From Mytilus galloprovincialis (lineage: Eukaryota; Mollusca; Bivalvia; Mytilida; Mytilidae): a stretch of DNA of 64,000 bases. The stretch lies in NCBI RefSeq assembly GCF_965363235.1, contig NC_134849.1:52088122-52152121 (forward strand), read 5' to 3'. This document shows, one piece after another, positions 38,301-47,155 of this stretch. A program made the translations under genes and the position numbers. The notes under the pieces were generated by a model. The model had not been told where the DNA came from, did not search any database, and was given only the letters and a program-made list of their open reading frames with translations. The stretch's first letter is position 1, and every line of letters begins with the position of its first letter.

Positions 38301-41142
38301 AAATGATAACTTGTACACAACATATATAAGTCGACATTGAAAATGATATATAGAATTAAAAAACAAATGACAAAACGGTCGACAACGATGTTTTGTCATC
38401 GAAATTCTTGCCTGAGGTTAGAAGTTGTAACGAAAAATATGGAAATGGCACTGTACAAAGAAGATCACTAAATTACTGCCCTGTGGCTTCACATGTTAAA
38501 TTCCAAAAAAATTAGCAGTCACAAGTATTGTTTTCTTAATAAGTTCCACTAGTGTAAATTTACAATCATCGCATTCCAAAGTAATACCCTACGGTGTTTG
38601 AACTAAGATACTCAACATACCTTTGATGACATACAAGACTGAGAACTGGTTCCCATAGCTTTGGAAGTACAAAATGATCCCTCCAAAAAACCAGGTAGTT
38701 CAGAGACAGTCAAAATCAACCCTGTTCTAAACTTAAACCTTTTTTATTATTCAAAATCTAAATGTGTACTACTTTCCGTTATGTTCTTTCAGACGGGGCC
38801 CTAATTAGTGGAGTGACAACTGAAGATTACCTGGATATCACAACAACCAAAGATTCTGTTCCTGTTGGTGAGTTGCAAATTAATTTAGTAACGAACGTAA
38901 AACAAAAATCAGTTCAGAAAAACAGCCAAAAAACATTATTTTCTAATGCTGATATATAAGTTATTCACACACATTACATAATGACAATGTTTTTGGCTAG
39001 GCTTTTTAATGATGTTAAGATCATAATAATCGTTTATGACTACAATTTGTTCACCTGTGGCAATGCTACATGGAATCTTTTAAAAGTACATAACACATGG
39101 TATGGCGTATAAAGATAAGAACACTTTTCATTAAAAACCAGAAGATGAGAGATTTGAACAAATACATTTCCCATAACAGCAAAGAAGGAAATAAAAATAT
39201 GCATTAGTCAACTATCCGGTAGCAAGGCAAATACATGTACCATAGTAAGTTGTAAATTGTAGAATGGGACCGTTATTAATATCAAGCATTATATAACAGA
39301 CTTCTGGCATGATATTGAGATATCAACTTATCGAATGTGGTGGAGTTAAGCATGTTTAACATGCATGAATGTCCACTTTTGATGAAAAAAAAACCGGAGA
39401 TAAAATTGAGAATGGAAATGGGGAATGTGCCAAAGAGACAACAACCCGACTATAGAAAAAAAACAACAGCAGAAGGTCACCAACAGGTCTTCAATGTAGC
39501 GAGAAATTCCCCCACCCGGAGGCGTCCTTCAACTGGCCCCTAAACAAATATATACTTGTTCAGTGATAATAAACGCCATACTAATTTCCAAATTGTACAC
39601 AAGAAACTAAAATTAAAATAATACAAGACTAACAAAGGCCAGAGGCTCCTGACTTGGGACAGGGGCAAAAATGCGGCGGGGTTAAACATGTTTGTGAAAT
39701 CTCAAACCTCCCCCTATACCTCTAGCTAATGTAGAAAAGTAAACGCATAACAATACGCACATTGAAATTCAGTTCAAGAGAAGTCCGAGTCTGATGTCAG
39801 AAGATGTAACCAAAGAAAATAAACAAAATGACAATAATACATAAATAACAACAGACTACTAGCAGTTAACTGACATGCCAGTTCCAGACTTCAATTAAAC
39901 TGACTGAAAGATTATGATTTCATCATATGAGATAGTTATACATGTATCTTCCTATATAACTATTACACGATACGTTTACACCCTATGTATAACTGTTACA
40001 CGATACGTTTACACCCTATGTATAACTGTTACACCATACGTTTACACCCTATGTATAACTGTTACACGATACGTTTACACCCTATGAGTTTTTGTCTTTA
40101 CTGTCCACACTCCAATTGGCTTATTCATTTACTTTAACAGTATATAGAACAATTTTTCTTATAGAGTTTTATTTGAATGTGCTCTTAAATAATGGTTGTC
40201 AAGATAATCTTATTATTATTTGTATGCTAAAATGGTTCTCGATCTATAAGCAGTTTTTTTTTTCAAACCAAGCCGTACAGTAATGGGGATAGTGCACAGT
40301 TTAACAATACCATGCTATATCTCTAAGAGGGGGCAATGGGGGTCCGTTAACATGTTAACAACACCTCAATTTTGGCAAAAACAGGTAACAACAAATGCAA
40401 AAATGCTGATAACAGTTAACACAGTGGGTTGAAAACAGTTAACAGTTTAAATTTATCTCAGAAAACAGTTAACATCACCTTGAAAAAGGCCAAAACAGGT
40501 TAACATAAAAAGATATTGCCCCCCTCCTCTAATAGAAGTATATGGATTTATTTCTAAAGCATCAAGATATCCATTAAGTCATATATATCCACAAGGGATC
40601 ATATAATCTACGTGGGTGCAATCAGCTTTGAGAGGTTACCGTACGACTCTCAACAATTAGCAATAACCGTTATTAAAAAGCGAACCAATTCAAACCTGAA
40701 AACCAAAGTCCTGATTATGATAAAACAACAAATTAAATTCAAATATAAACTAAATCAGTTACAGATAAAACAAAATGAAAACAACACGTTATAAATTTTC
40801 AAACTCCGGACAGTGATCGTTTCCGTTCCGGAACTGTTTTCCTTTACTCAAAATTAGTGTAGAGTAGTATTCGGGCCCGTATGCGGATCGGAACTGGAAC
40901 TGCCGGGGAGTTTGATAAATTTTATGTGTCCGAAACTAGCGCTTTTCTGGATTTACAATTTGGAACGTCTTATAGAACGTCGTTCTAACTGCAAATGAAA
41001 AGACTACAATATTATTATGTAAATGTTAAACAGCTAATGCACTTTTAAGATGTATTTAATCACGTTATAATGCTTTTAATTGCATGATCTTTTAACAGTG
41101 CCAAGTGTAAGGAGAGCACCGATTACAAGGTTCAAACGTTAA
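26029..41142 (+). CDS. Gene A: predicted single-pass membrane protein, 245 aa (six exons)
   Basis: Joining 26029-26334, 34271-34382, 36462-36608, 37122-37175, 38793-38867 and 41099-41142 gives one uninterrupted frame of 738 nt ending in TAA. Every junction has GT..AG ends and matching phase (0,1,1,1,1). Residues 1-140 are very acidic (E/D-rich, with two EKSEDPE-type repeats near 90) and then lysine-rich (106-122). A basic patch KRSSRR (162-167) precedes a hydrophobic helix at about 168-188. The last ~57 residues form a small tail ending RAPITRFKR. No N-terminal signal peptide is seen, so a type II orientation (N inside) follows from the positive-inside rule; this is inference. I do not recognise the family and assign no function. 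The start at 26029 has G at -3 and G at +4. Introns are rich in mobile elements. Confidence 0.75.
26396..26526. mobile_element. MITE with GGATCC-type termini, copy 2
   Basis: A diverged relative of 4895-5032, sharing 'ggattatacagggaatcact' and 'gaagcatgac' in the same order. It lies about 60 bp after the first donor of gene A. Confidence 0.65.
27415..27680 (+). mobile_element. tRNA-derived SINE, copy 1
   Basis: Box A TGGTCTAGCGGG (27434-27445) and box B GGTTCGAATCC (27493-27503) match RNA polymerase III internal promoters. The long spacing with a possible variable arm suggests a Leu- or Ser-type tRNA ancestor. The tRNA head is followed by a non-tRNA central domain, so this is a SINE and not a functional tRNA gene. 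The central domain may be one of the widely conserved SINE cores (for example the Meta type); I cannot confirm that here. Confidence 0.8.
27856..28120 (+). mobile_element. tRNA-derived SINE, copy 2
   Basis: Box A begins at about 27875 and box B at about 27934. The copy has small changes from copy 1 (CGCGTGG, ATTGGTTCGA). Confidence 0.8.
28296..28470 (+). mobile_element. tRNA-derived SINE, copy 3 (3'-truncated)
   Basis: The tRNA head is complete (box B at about 28374), but the copy ends after 'gttgatgtttagacgagtta' in a TA run. Confidence 0.8.
28505..28712 (+). repeat. Dispersed element, family M1
   Basis: The best-preserved copy in the window: 'gccaatgagacaactctcca', 'attaacaactataggtcacc', 'ctcctgacttgggacaggc', 'ggcggggttaaacatgtta', in that order. 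Related blocks occur at 899-1215, 8838-8960 and 39630-39730. Confidence 0.8.
28713..29148. other. Intron sequence, nothing recognised
   Basis: Part of intron 1 of gene A. No repeat or exon was recognised. Confidence 0.4.
29151..29488. repeat. Diverged ~170 bp tandem duplication
   Basis: Copies begin at 29151 and 29321 ('tgtcgtgaatata'). Each continues with a 'catgttaactgt'/'catgttgactct' block and an 'aaaataattgcattttatt' block. The copies differ by many substitutions and small indels. Confidence 0.75.
29727..29790. repeat. Outlying partial units of the 31 bp minisatellite
   Basis: 'tttccatgagaattccgtca' and a second, weaker unit match the array at 30985-31486, about 1.2 kb away. Confidence 0.7.
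29857..30112. repeat. TATCTTGTGGGAACA minisatellite with flanking direct repeats
   Basis: About eight units of roughly 21-24 bp (29906-30070) are framed by two copies of a 'gaacaagttaaa...gcatggcct' block (29857-29897 and 30068-30112). The open frame across it gives a repeating LSCGNN peptide and is not taken as a gene. Confidence 0.9.
30985..31488. repeat. 31 bp minisatellite, about 16 units
   Basis: The consensus unit contains 'ggtgttcccatgagaat' and 'ccgtcaagtgact'. Units are tandem without unique spacers and vary by substitutions, with a few shortened units. Confidence 0.95.
31690..31880. repeat. Minisatellite, TATTCTTTAT/TTAGCACCC family
   Basis: Same family as 25125-25360: 'ctctattctttgtatttta', 'gcaccccattattat', 'ctattctttatatttgagc'. 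Confidence 0.75.
31887..32217. repeat. 33 bp minisatellite split by a dispersed element
   Basis: Units containing 'ataaatctacattctgtac' occur at 31888-31910 and again at 32140-32217 (about three units). Between them, 31918-32130, lies a dispersed element ('agtaaaatcacaaaaatact' ... 'ctcacttgtatgacagtcgc'). Relatives of that element lie at 52845-53070 and, inverted, near 47030-47150 and 53445-53580. Confidence 0.8.
32218..32783. other. Intron sequence, nothing recognised
   Basis: Part of intron 1 of gene A; AT-rich, without recognised repeats. Confidence 0.35.
32784..32942. mobile_element. 159 bp near-perfect palindrome
   Basis: Arms of about 60 bp ('aaataattgatgca..' to '..gcattatattcgtg') are mirrored on the right ('cacgaatataatgcctaccc' to '..tgcatcaattattt'). 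The pairing extends with mismatches almost to the centre. This fits a foldback or MITE element; no ORF is present. Confidence 0.85.
32943..34029. other. Intron sequence, nothing recognised
   Basis: Part of intron 1 of gene A. No exon or clear repeat was identified. Confidence 0.35.
34030..34190 (+). repeat. Dispersed element, family M3
   Basis: The order 'accaggattataatttag', 'cgcgcgtttcgtctac', 'gactcatcagtgacgctca', 'aagttgaagagcatttagga', 'caaatacggctaaggtaatc' is shared with 53763-53915; the first half is shared with each array unit. It ends about 80 bp before the acceptor of gene A exon 2. Confidence 0.8.
34271..34382 (+). CDS. Gene A exon 2 (lysine-rich segment)
   Basis: Acceptor 'attcaattgtag' precedes 34271. 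The frame reads SQTRKNKMKERSKKNKKNKN and then an acidic stretch. The donor 'gaga|gtaagc' leaves one base of the next codon (phase 1), and the AA at the start of exon 3 completes a Lys codon. The exon is 112 nt. An internal ATG at 34292 could start a shorter product. Reading past the donor stays open for 19 codons to a TGA at 34439-34441. Confidence 0.65.
34920..35243. mobile_element. Compound foldback element
   Basis: Outer arms 'atcgctattttac' (34923) and 'gtaaaatagcgat' (35231) pair. Inside, 'tatgacgacgtt' pairs with 'aacgtcgtcata', 'atatcactct' with 'agagtgatat', and 'agattatcattggtcatctc' with 'gagatgatcaacgataatct'. Several hairpins in series suggest a non-autonomous foldback transposon. 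Confidence 0.7.
35894..36018. mobile_element. 125 bp palindrome ending ACATG
   Basis: Arms of 37 bp ('acatgtcatttttcatatcg' ... 'tatcagccct') match their mirror copy except at one position. Inner blocks 'atatcagccc' and 'gggctgatat' pair again. No ORF is present; the form is a foldback/MITE. Confidence 0.9.
36080..36437 (+). mobile_element. LINE 3' end fragment
   Basis: The + frame reads YVPLFQHLDAFNKLKHILNP followed by IKQSLELRES, typical of the last residues of a LINE ORF2. It is followed by a TTGTA/TTGCA-rich 3' region ending 'caataaagatt'. The 3' part matches the LINE end in every array unit. It stops about 24 bp before the acceptor of gene A exon 3. Confidence 0.75.
36462..36608 (+). 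CDS. Gene A exon 3 (membrane helix)
   Basis: Acceptor 'ttattattacag', donor 'tta g|gtaagg', phase 1 at both ends, 147 nt. It encodes an acidic lead-in, KRSSRRP, and a helix with ILILGVIIVLVIIGAGLFLL, the only membrane segment of the protein. Confidence 0.8.
37122..37175 (+). CDS. Gene A exon 4
   Basis: Acceptor 'tatcctttcag', donor 'gaag|gtaacc', 54 nt, phase 1 at both ends. It encodes the juxtamembrane stretch DFYLEIFGSKSEEIAQVE. Confidence 0.7.
37551..38329. mobile_element. 779 bp element with ~190 bp terminal inverted repeats
   Basis: The left end 'ttatatatgttgtgtacaag' and the inverted right end match, and the similarity continues for about 190 bp through 'cacttaaaacttgtacaata' to 'gttataaaaaa'. 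The arms contain many TTGTACAAATTATAATTTG-type palindromes. The interior (about 37745-38140) has no transposase-like frame. It lies wholly inside intron 4 of gene A and is a non-autonomous DNA transposon or foldback element. Confidence 0.9.
38793..38867 (+). CDS. Gene A exon 5
   Basis: Acceptor 'atgttctttcag', donor 'gttg|gtgagt', 75 nt, phase 1 at both ends. It encodes a Thr/Asp-rich segment containing ISGVTTEDYLDITTTKDS. Its symmetric phase lets it be skipped without a frameshift. Confidence 0.75.
39402..39551 (+). repeat. Dispersed element, family M2, copy 2
   Basis: Nearly identical to 3776-3918: 'aaaattgagaatggaaatgg' through 'gcccctaaacaaatatat'. It lies in intron 5 of gene A. Confidence 0.85.
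39630..39740 (+). repeat. Dispersed element, family M1 (3' half)
   Basis: 'aggctcctgacttgggacag' followed by 'gcggcggggttaaacatgtt' matches the second half of 28505-28712. Confidence 0.75.
39955..40086. repeat. 33 bp tandem repeat, four units
   Basis: The unit 'ataactgttacacgatacg' plus 'tttacaccctatgt' is repeated four times with only a few substitutions. Confidence 0.95.
40324..40532. mobile_element. MITE with clustered GTTAAC motifs
   Basis: The ends 'aagagggggcaat' and 'attgcccccctcctct' are imperfect inverted repeats. The interior carries about seven GTTAAC or near-GTTAAC motifs, mostly in 'aacagttaac'. No ORF is present. Confidence 0.65.
41099..41142 (+). CDS. Gene A exon 6 (C-terminus and stop)
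   Basis: Acceptor 'atcttttaacag'; codes VPSVRRAPITRFKR and then TAA at 41140-41142. The exon may continue to a strong donor 'caag|gtaagtat' at 41153, which would put an intron in the 3' UTR. Confidence 0.7.
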
Positions 41143-41842
41143 CAAGCACAAGGTAAGTATTAATGCTTATGAACTATTTGAATGATGTACATGTAGATTG
41201 TGTATAAATCTTGTATTTACTAGATTGTGTGCATATTTTCATATTCATACACGAATTTAAGTGTTTATGAGGACTTTGGCTGTCTATATAAAAAAGATGT
41301 GGTATGATTGCCAATGAGACAACTCTTCACAACAGATGTTCTCTACAGTCGAGTATATATTCGTATGGCAAATTTTAAGATAACTATAAATATAAATGCG
41401 ACATCAACATAAGAATTTGTGCGTTCTATGTCATATTAACTTCTGCGTATAAGCCACTGATCTGTTTAAAAATTTATAGAAAAAATATACATAGTAAACA
41501 ATAGTTCTTGTTGCACAGCGTCAACATAGTAACTCACAAATACATGATTTCAGCTCTATTCTCCTTCTGCGAGAAAAAAATTCTGATAGGAAGACTGAAA
41601 TTATGTTTCTGGATATCATATTTATTTATCAACAATTTATGAAATGCGGATTTTTATTTGCTATGGGCAACATGATGGGTGCTTCCAACCCAACAGGAAT
41701 TACACACTCTTCTGAATAATCATCAAAACATAAAGCATTGAGATATAACATTTTTTATTAAAAGACTAAAAGTTAGAAATAATATCTTTCTATAAACCAG
41801 TGTCATATTTTTGATCGTAGATGATTGCGAATTTATTTTCAG

Positions 41843-43400
41843 GTTATTTATATGGCAACTAGTACAAAATCAAAACTACAGTTCAAGAACTTAATTGATG
41901 TTGTCCTGTGTCCTGTATTTAAGAACATATTTGTATCTGTACGACACCGGAAATGAACTCATGCGATTTTTATATTAAAAATCAGGTGTGTGTGGCAGGA
42001 GTAGGAATATTTGTCTTCTATACAGACCGACTTTCAAAATAGAATTGAGATTTTATCCTCGGTGTGATGACGAAGAATTATTCAGATTTTTGTGACTCGT
42101 TCTAGGTGTACATTATATATCTTTCTACTAGATTTCAAAGTAAAATTGAAACCAGTGCATATGATATTTGAGTCCATGGGAGTTCTTTGGATCTATATAA
42201 TAATCCCGTTAATGTTTATGTGTATTTGATATATATTTTTTTGTCCCCCTTTGTTTGTTCATGTTATTTGGAACTCTTAAGACTAGGTTTTGGACGTTCG
42301 ACAGAAGCTTATGTTTTAGCTCTCAACACTAGATAATTGAGGTATCGACCTTAGAAATTTGGGATCTATGCACAAGATGTCTGATATCTCGAAAGAAGGC
42401 GGACTAACTTTCGAAACAAGACGTATGAACGACATGTATTGACCATTGATCGATTATGTTCGTTTCTATATTGCGTTTGAAAATACCGCTTAATATTCAT
42501 TATCTTATAAAAGCTGATCACAATTATAATCGACCCAAGTATAAGGATGTATTGATAGTTCCTTGTGAATTTCCACTTTCCGGGTGTTGATTAAATATCA
42601 AATATCAAAGACACACTGATAAGTTAATGTTAATTTTTGACAAATTGCCATCTTTGTAATAACCACTCTTAGACTAGTAAATAACGTTTGGATTGATATT
42701 CAGCCAAAATAACCTTGTAACTCGGTATTTTTTGTTACAATACTTTTTGAATTCGTGACGTCCGTACAACTTAATACGAATCTTAATTTTGAACTATTTA
42801 GTAATGTTGACATCTTTGTCCTCAAACCTCACCCTATTTGTAAAATAATAAGTATTACTATCTTAACTTAGAACAATATTGGAAGAGAAAAAACCCATAA
42901 AGCTTGATCATTTCTAATGATGTATCAGCAGATAATGAATTTTCAGACGAAATGTAACGATTACACATTCGATATTTCTGGATAAAACCTTTGGGACCTA
43001 ATGAATACAAATTGGGCTTAATTTGCTATTTGTGTTTTCATTGTCTGTTCATTGAATTGAAAAAAATTAACATGTATACCTATTTTATGTTGAAAATTTA
43101 TATTGTGTTATGACTTTTTTACCGTACTGTTCAGTATCTATGCCAATACGCGTGTCACTTGAAAGTCAGAATTTTGTCTATCTGTCGTCAAATATACGTA
43201 AGGTAACGTGATAAAATCTTCTTGGAATGTCAAACAAATTATAAATGTTAACCTACTTATGTATATATTAAATAAAATTTGGGGTTTATACATGTCAAAC
43301 TGTTTATTCTTTATTTGTATGTTCATTTGATAATTGGTTTTTTTTTGTGTGTCTAACATAAAATAAATGTTTTATTGTGAGCCCATTTGATGGAAAATAA
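41843..43400 (+). other. Possible 3' UTR exon of gene A
   Basis: An acceptor-like 'gcgaatttattttcag' ends at about 41842. 'aataaa' signals occur near 43362 and 43397, the latter followed by a T-rich stretch. No coding sequence was seen here. The assignment rests only on the donor at 41153 and these signals. Confidence 0.25.
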
Positions 43401-43691
43401 AATATATTCTTCTTCTTGTTGTTCTTTATATCTATATGATAAACGATAAAAAACGATAAAAAAATTGAAACGCTCGACATTAAATGAACCTTTCAGCTTT
43501 GTTTTTTTTGCGCTTTGTATTCACTGGGTTTACTACAACTATATGTAGCCATGCACTTCTGATATTATATTTAGATATTAAGTTGTATGATGTGAATGTA
43601 TGCTGGGCAAGATAAGTTTGTCAGAGATATATTTGTACTGTATAGTTTAAAGTATGAACGTATAATATGAACAATGAACTAGTATATATTT

Positions 43692-43836
43692 GTTTAGGGG
43701 CCAGCTGAAGGACGCCTCCGGGTGTGGGAATTTCTCGCTACATTGAAGACCTGTTGGTGACCTTCTGCTGGTTTTTTTTTCTATGGTCGGGTTGTTGTCT
43801 CTTTGGCACATTCCCCATTTCCATTCTCAATTTTAA
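43692..43836 (-). repeat. Dispersed element, family M2, copy 3 (inverted)
   Basis: Reverse complement of the copies at 3776 and 39402, from 'tatatttgtttaggggccag' to 'tccattctcaatttt'. Confidence 0.85.
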
Positions 43837-44371
43837 TGAAAAGTAAAACCACAAAAATACTGAACTCCAAGGAAAATTCTAAACGGAAAAACGACATAGA
43901 ACGGATTTGTCCTTAATAATCTTTTGAGAACAGAGTTCGATGATACATTTTTGATAAGTTGTAACATTTTGAAATATTAAACACAAGTGACCAATTCAAC
44001 CTTTATTAAAGAAAAGGTATTGAAAATTATTAGAACTTTCATGAATAAATGTTTAGAGCTAAGCAAACAATCAAAATAGTGCAGGAATGGTTTAATGTAA
44101 CCCGTTAAGAATAATTTCCCCATAATATTTTATATAATCTGTTTTTTACTGCAGTTTAACACATATGCTTATGACTCCAGTCTGGCGGTGTCCATGTGTC
44201 CGAAGATCATAAAATTCTGTCGATAATCTTTATATTTATGTATGATTGTTAAAATCAGTTGTTTCTCTATATCATAATACTCGTTTTAATTAATTACTTT
44301 GCTCATCATATGCCCTTTTATTGGAATAAAACTCCTTTATCTAATGTATATCTTATAAATTACCCACGAAC

Positions 44372-44836
44372 TTAGTTCTTTCACTAAACAATTCAAAATT
44401 TGGTGACTATGTGGAACACATCTATCCAATCGAACTAGAGATAAAGGATACTACAGATACAATTAAGTCGGCTTCATATCTTGACTTACATCTAGAAATT
44501 GACAATGAGGGTCGGTTGAAAACAAAACTTTACGACAAAAGAGATGATTTCAGCTTTCCAATTGTGAACTTTCCATTTCTAAGTAGCAACATTCCAGCAG
44601 CACCTGCATACGGGGTATATATCTCCCAATTGATACGATATTCCCGTGCTTGCATTTCCTATCATGATTTTCTTGATAGAGGTTTGCTGCTCACAAGGAA
44701 GCTATTAAACCAAGAGTTCCAAATAGTGAAGTTGAAATCATCCCTTCGTAAATTTTACGGACGCCATCACGAGTTGGTTGACTGTTATGGAATAACCGTT
44801 TCACAAATGATATCGGATATTTTCCTTACGTCGTAA
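44372..44836 (+). pseudogene. Retroelement RT C-terminal fragment (Penelope-like?)
   Basis: An intact frame of about 155 codons ends in TAA at 44834-44836. It contains SASYLDLHLEI, LKTKLYDKRDDFSF, NIPAAPAYGVYISQLIRYSR and LKSSLRKFYGRH. The pattern (FLDL-type motif, two-strand T-x-LY-K, then an R-rich helix) resembles the region after the catalytic core of Penelope-type reverse transcriptases. I know similar peptides from many invertebrate genomes but cannot place the clade with certainty. The 5' part, including the catalytic core, is missing, so this is a 5'-truncated copy. The only start codon in view is internal (GTG at 44411). Confidence 0.65.
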
Positions 44837-45143
44837 CTACAATCCCCTTCCCTTTCATGAATATGACCTACCGAATTAGACTATTTACCGGATTTGTAAT
44901 CACATAAGCAACACGACGGGTGCCACATGTGGAGCAGGATCTGCTTACCCTTCCGGAGCACCTGAGATCACCCCTAGTTTTTGGTGGGGTTCGTGTTGTT
45001 TATTCTTTAGTTTTCTATGTTGTGTCGTGTGTACTATTGTTTTTCTGTTTGTCTTTTTCATTTTTAGCCATGGAGTTGTCAGTTTGTTTTAGATTTATGA
45101 GTTTGACTGTCCCTTTGGTATCTTTCGTCCCTCTTTTAAAATG
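44837..45143 (+). mobile_element. 3' untranslated tail of the same retroelement
   Basis: Directly follows the RT fragment: 'cttccggagcacctgagatc', 'tggggttcgtgttgtttatt', 'gccatggagttgtcagtttg', 'gactgtccctttggtatctt'. The same blocks, in the same order, recur as isolated scraps at 48650-48760, 51095-51240, 52555-52720 (inverted) and 62740-62900 (inverted). Confidence 0.7.
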
Positions 45144-47025
45144 ATCAATGTTTAAAATCAGTAAAACACGTCAGAAATACTCTGGCTGACATCTTGTGTT
45201 TTCCTTGTAAGCAGAATGTATATGTATCTAAAATATTGGAAACTATTGTTTTTGAAAATGGATACTTTTCTTCAGGCTTTTAATTAGTTTCCTACTCGTA
45301 TCCATGCTTTTATGAGAAGATTGAAATTACATTCACGTTTCCATTGACAACTATTTATTATATTCTTTAAATATATAGTTTACATGTATGTATGAGTAAC
45401 ATGATAACTTATATAGACAAAATCAATTATAAATGAAGGCAATGAAGTAGTTACAGCCCATATACTTGAGTTTATAAAACAGCTAGATAACATTCCTATT
45501 AGATATGATTACTTAAGATTTGTAGTTTTCTTTGGTAGCAGAAATTAAGCGAAATATATAAAGGAACATTCAAAACTCGAGCTGCCAAAGAGAACCTGGA
45601 AAAACCGAGGAAAAGACAAAAGAGTCGATAAACTTTTTCATAGAAAACTGTAAAGAACGGACAACACGAACCACTAAAAACGTTAAAGAATGGGCAACAC
45701 GAACCACTAAAAAGCGTTGAACGATGAACGTTTTGTATGCAGCGAACCAGAGTTATAAAATCGAGAAGTGATAATGGCGTGAATGCGGATAACATATAAG
45801 CTAAATGCATAATATTCATAGTATAAGTTTGCTTTACATTATTCTATATCAATTTAATGTGTTTGAGCATTTGATTTTGACATTTGTCTACGAACTTTCC
45901 GTTTTGAATATTCCTAGGTGTTCTGTATTTTTGTTATTTAAGGATGTAGACCTTGGTTAAGGGAAATAACTCTTAAAATCATCAGTACGTTTGTGTCAAC
46001 CATTTTCAAAAATATATTCTAAGCTTCTAGGTTACATAGATTATTTTCAATCCGTTTCAGGTAAATGCTTAAAATACATTGATGAACTTGACTTTTACAA
46101 ACGCTTAACTGATTTAAAGAGTTATCTCCCTGAACCAAGGTCTACCACCTTAAATTTAAATGTAGTGATTTGTATTTGTCTAATGACTAAGGTTATTATC
46201 ACGTTTCTGAACACTTCCAAACATCATCTGTTACTAATCGCAACATGCCAAAGATACATGTATGAAACCAATTAGTTCAGAATTTAAAGGATTAAATTGC
46301 TCACAATAAAATAAGATTTATTTCTCATTTCATTATATGTAAACTGCCCATGTCTGTTTTCTAAAAAGAAAAAGAAGGTATAAATTAGTGACGTTTCATT
46401 TCAGTGACAACGTTAGTTTACAACATGATATATATTTATTCTTAGGATTTATAATTTCTTATGATAGACAACATACATTATTGAATAGTTTGTTCAGTAT
46501 TCACGATTATTATATGGAAAAACATTCCCTTAATTTTGCTTCATTCTAGTTATTAGCTAATCAAGCAGGCAAACTTATCAATCATTATCACTGTGTTATA
46601 TTTAGTTTAATGGGTAATTACAATGTCAGATTCATTTTTACATGGAACCACCTCTGAGATGATATTGTTTGATATTTGCCACCAAACAACAACACCACAT
46701 ACCTGTTATAAATGAAATCAATATGTCAACGTTATAACTGGCTTTGTTTCGTGACAAATATATAATATGACAACAAATTAGTGCAGTTCTAAATCGTGAT
46801 TGAGTACATTTTTCAAAGGGTACATATTTAGCTTTTCATGTATTTTTCTAACAAATGGTAAATTTTCGAAAATCTCTTGTTATTTAATTCGTAAATATAT
46901 GCACCCTAAGAATATGATTAAATGACGTCTACACCAATAATATCATTAAAAAATTGAGGCCTCGATAATGCAACAGCCCAGATGCGTCGATTTAGTTTCG
47001 AATGCTTGCTTTTACAAAGGATATT
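45144..47025. other. Non-coding stretch
   Basis: No gene is supported. A 32 bp duplication containing 'cacgaaccactaaaaacgtt' lies at about 45650-45715. It creates the repeated FSGSCCPFF in a - strand frame, which is not taken as coding. Confidence 0.4.
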
Positions 47026-47029
47026 CAGA

Positions 47030-47155
47030 GGCCTGTACCAAGTCAGGGATATGACAGTTTGTTGTATTTGAGCTTTTGATTTTGCCTTTGATTAGAGACG
47101 TCTTTTTTAATCTTTATCGGAGTTCAGTATTTTTGTGATTTTACTTTTGTTCAAT
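47030..47155 (-). repeat. Dispersed element (family of 31918-32130), inverted
   Basis: 'ggcctgtaccaagtcaggga', 'gagcttttgattttgcc' and 'gttcagtatttttgtgattt' are the reverse complements of blocks in 31918-32130 and 52845-53070. Confidence 0.7.

Noticed and set aside
45499..45819. 106-codon - strand gene with FSGSCCPFF repeat
   Set aside because: The repeat comes from a 32 bp DNA duplication. There is no recognised domain and the composition is like neighbouring non-coding DNA.
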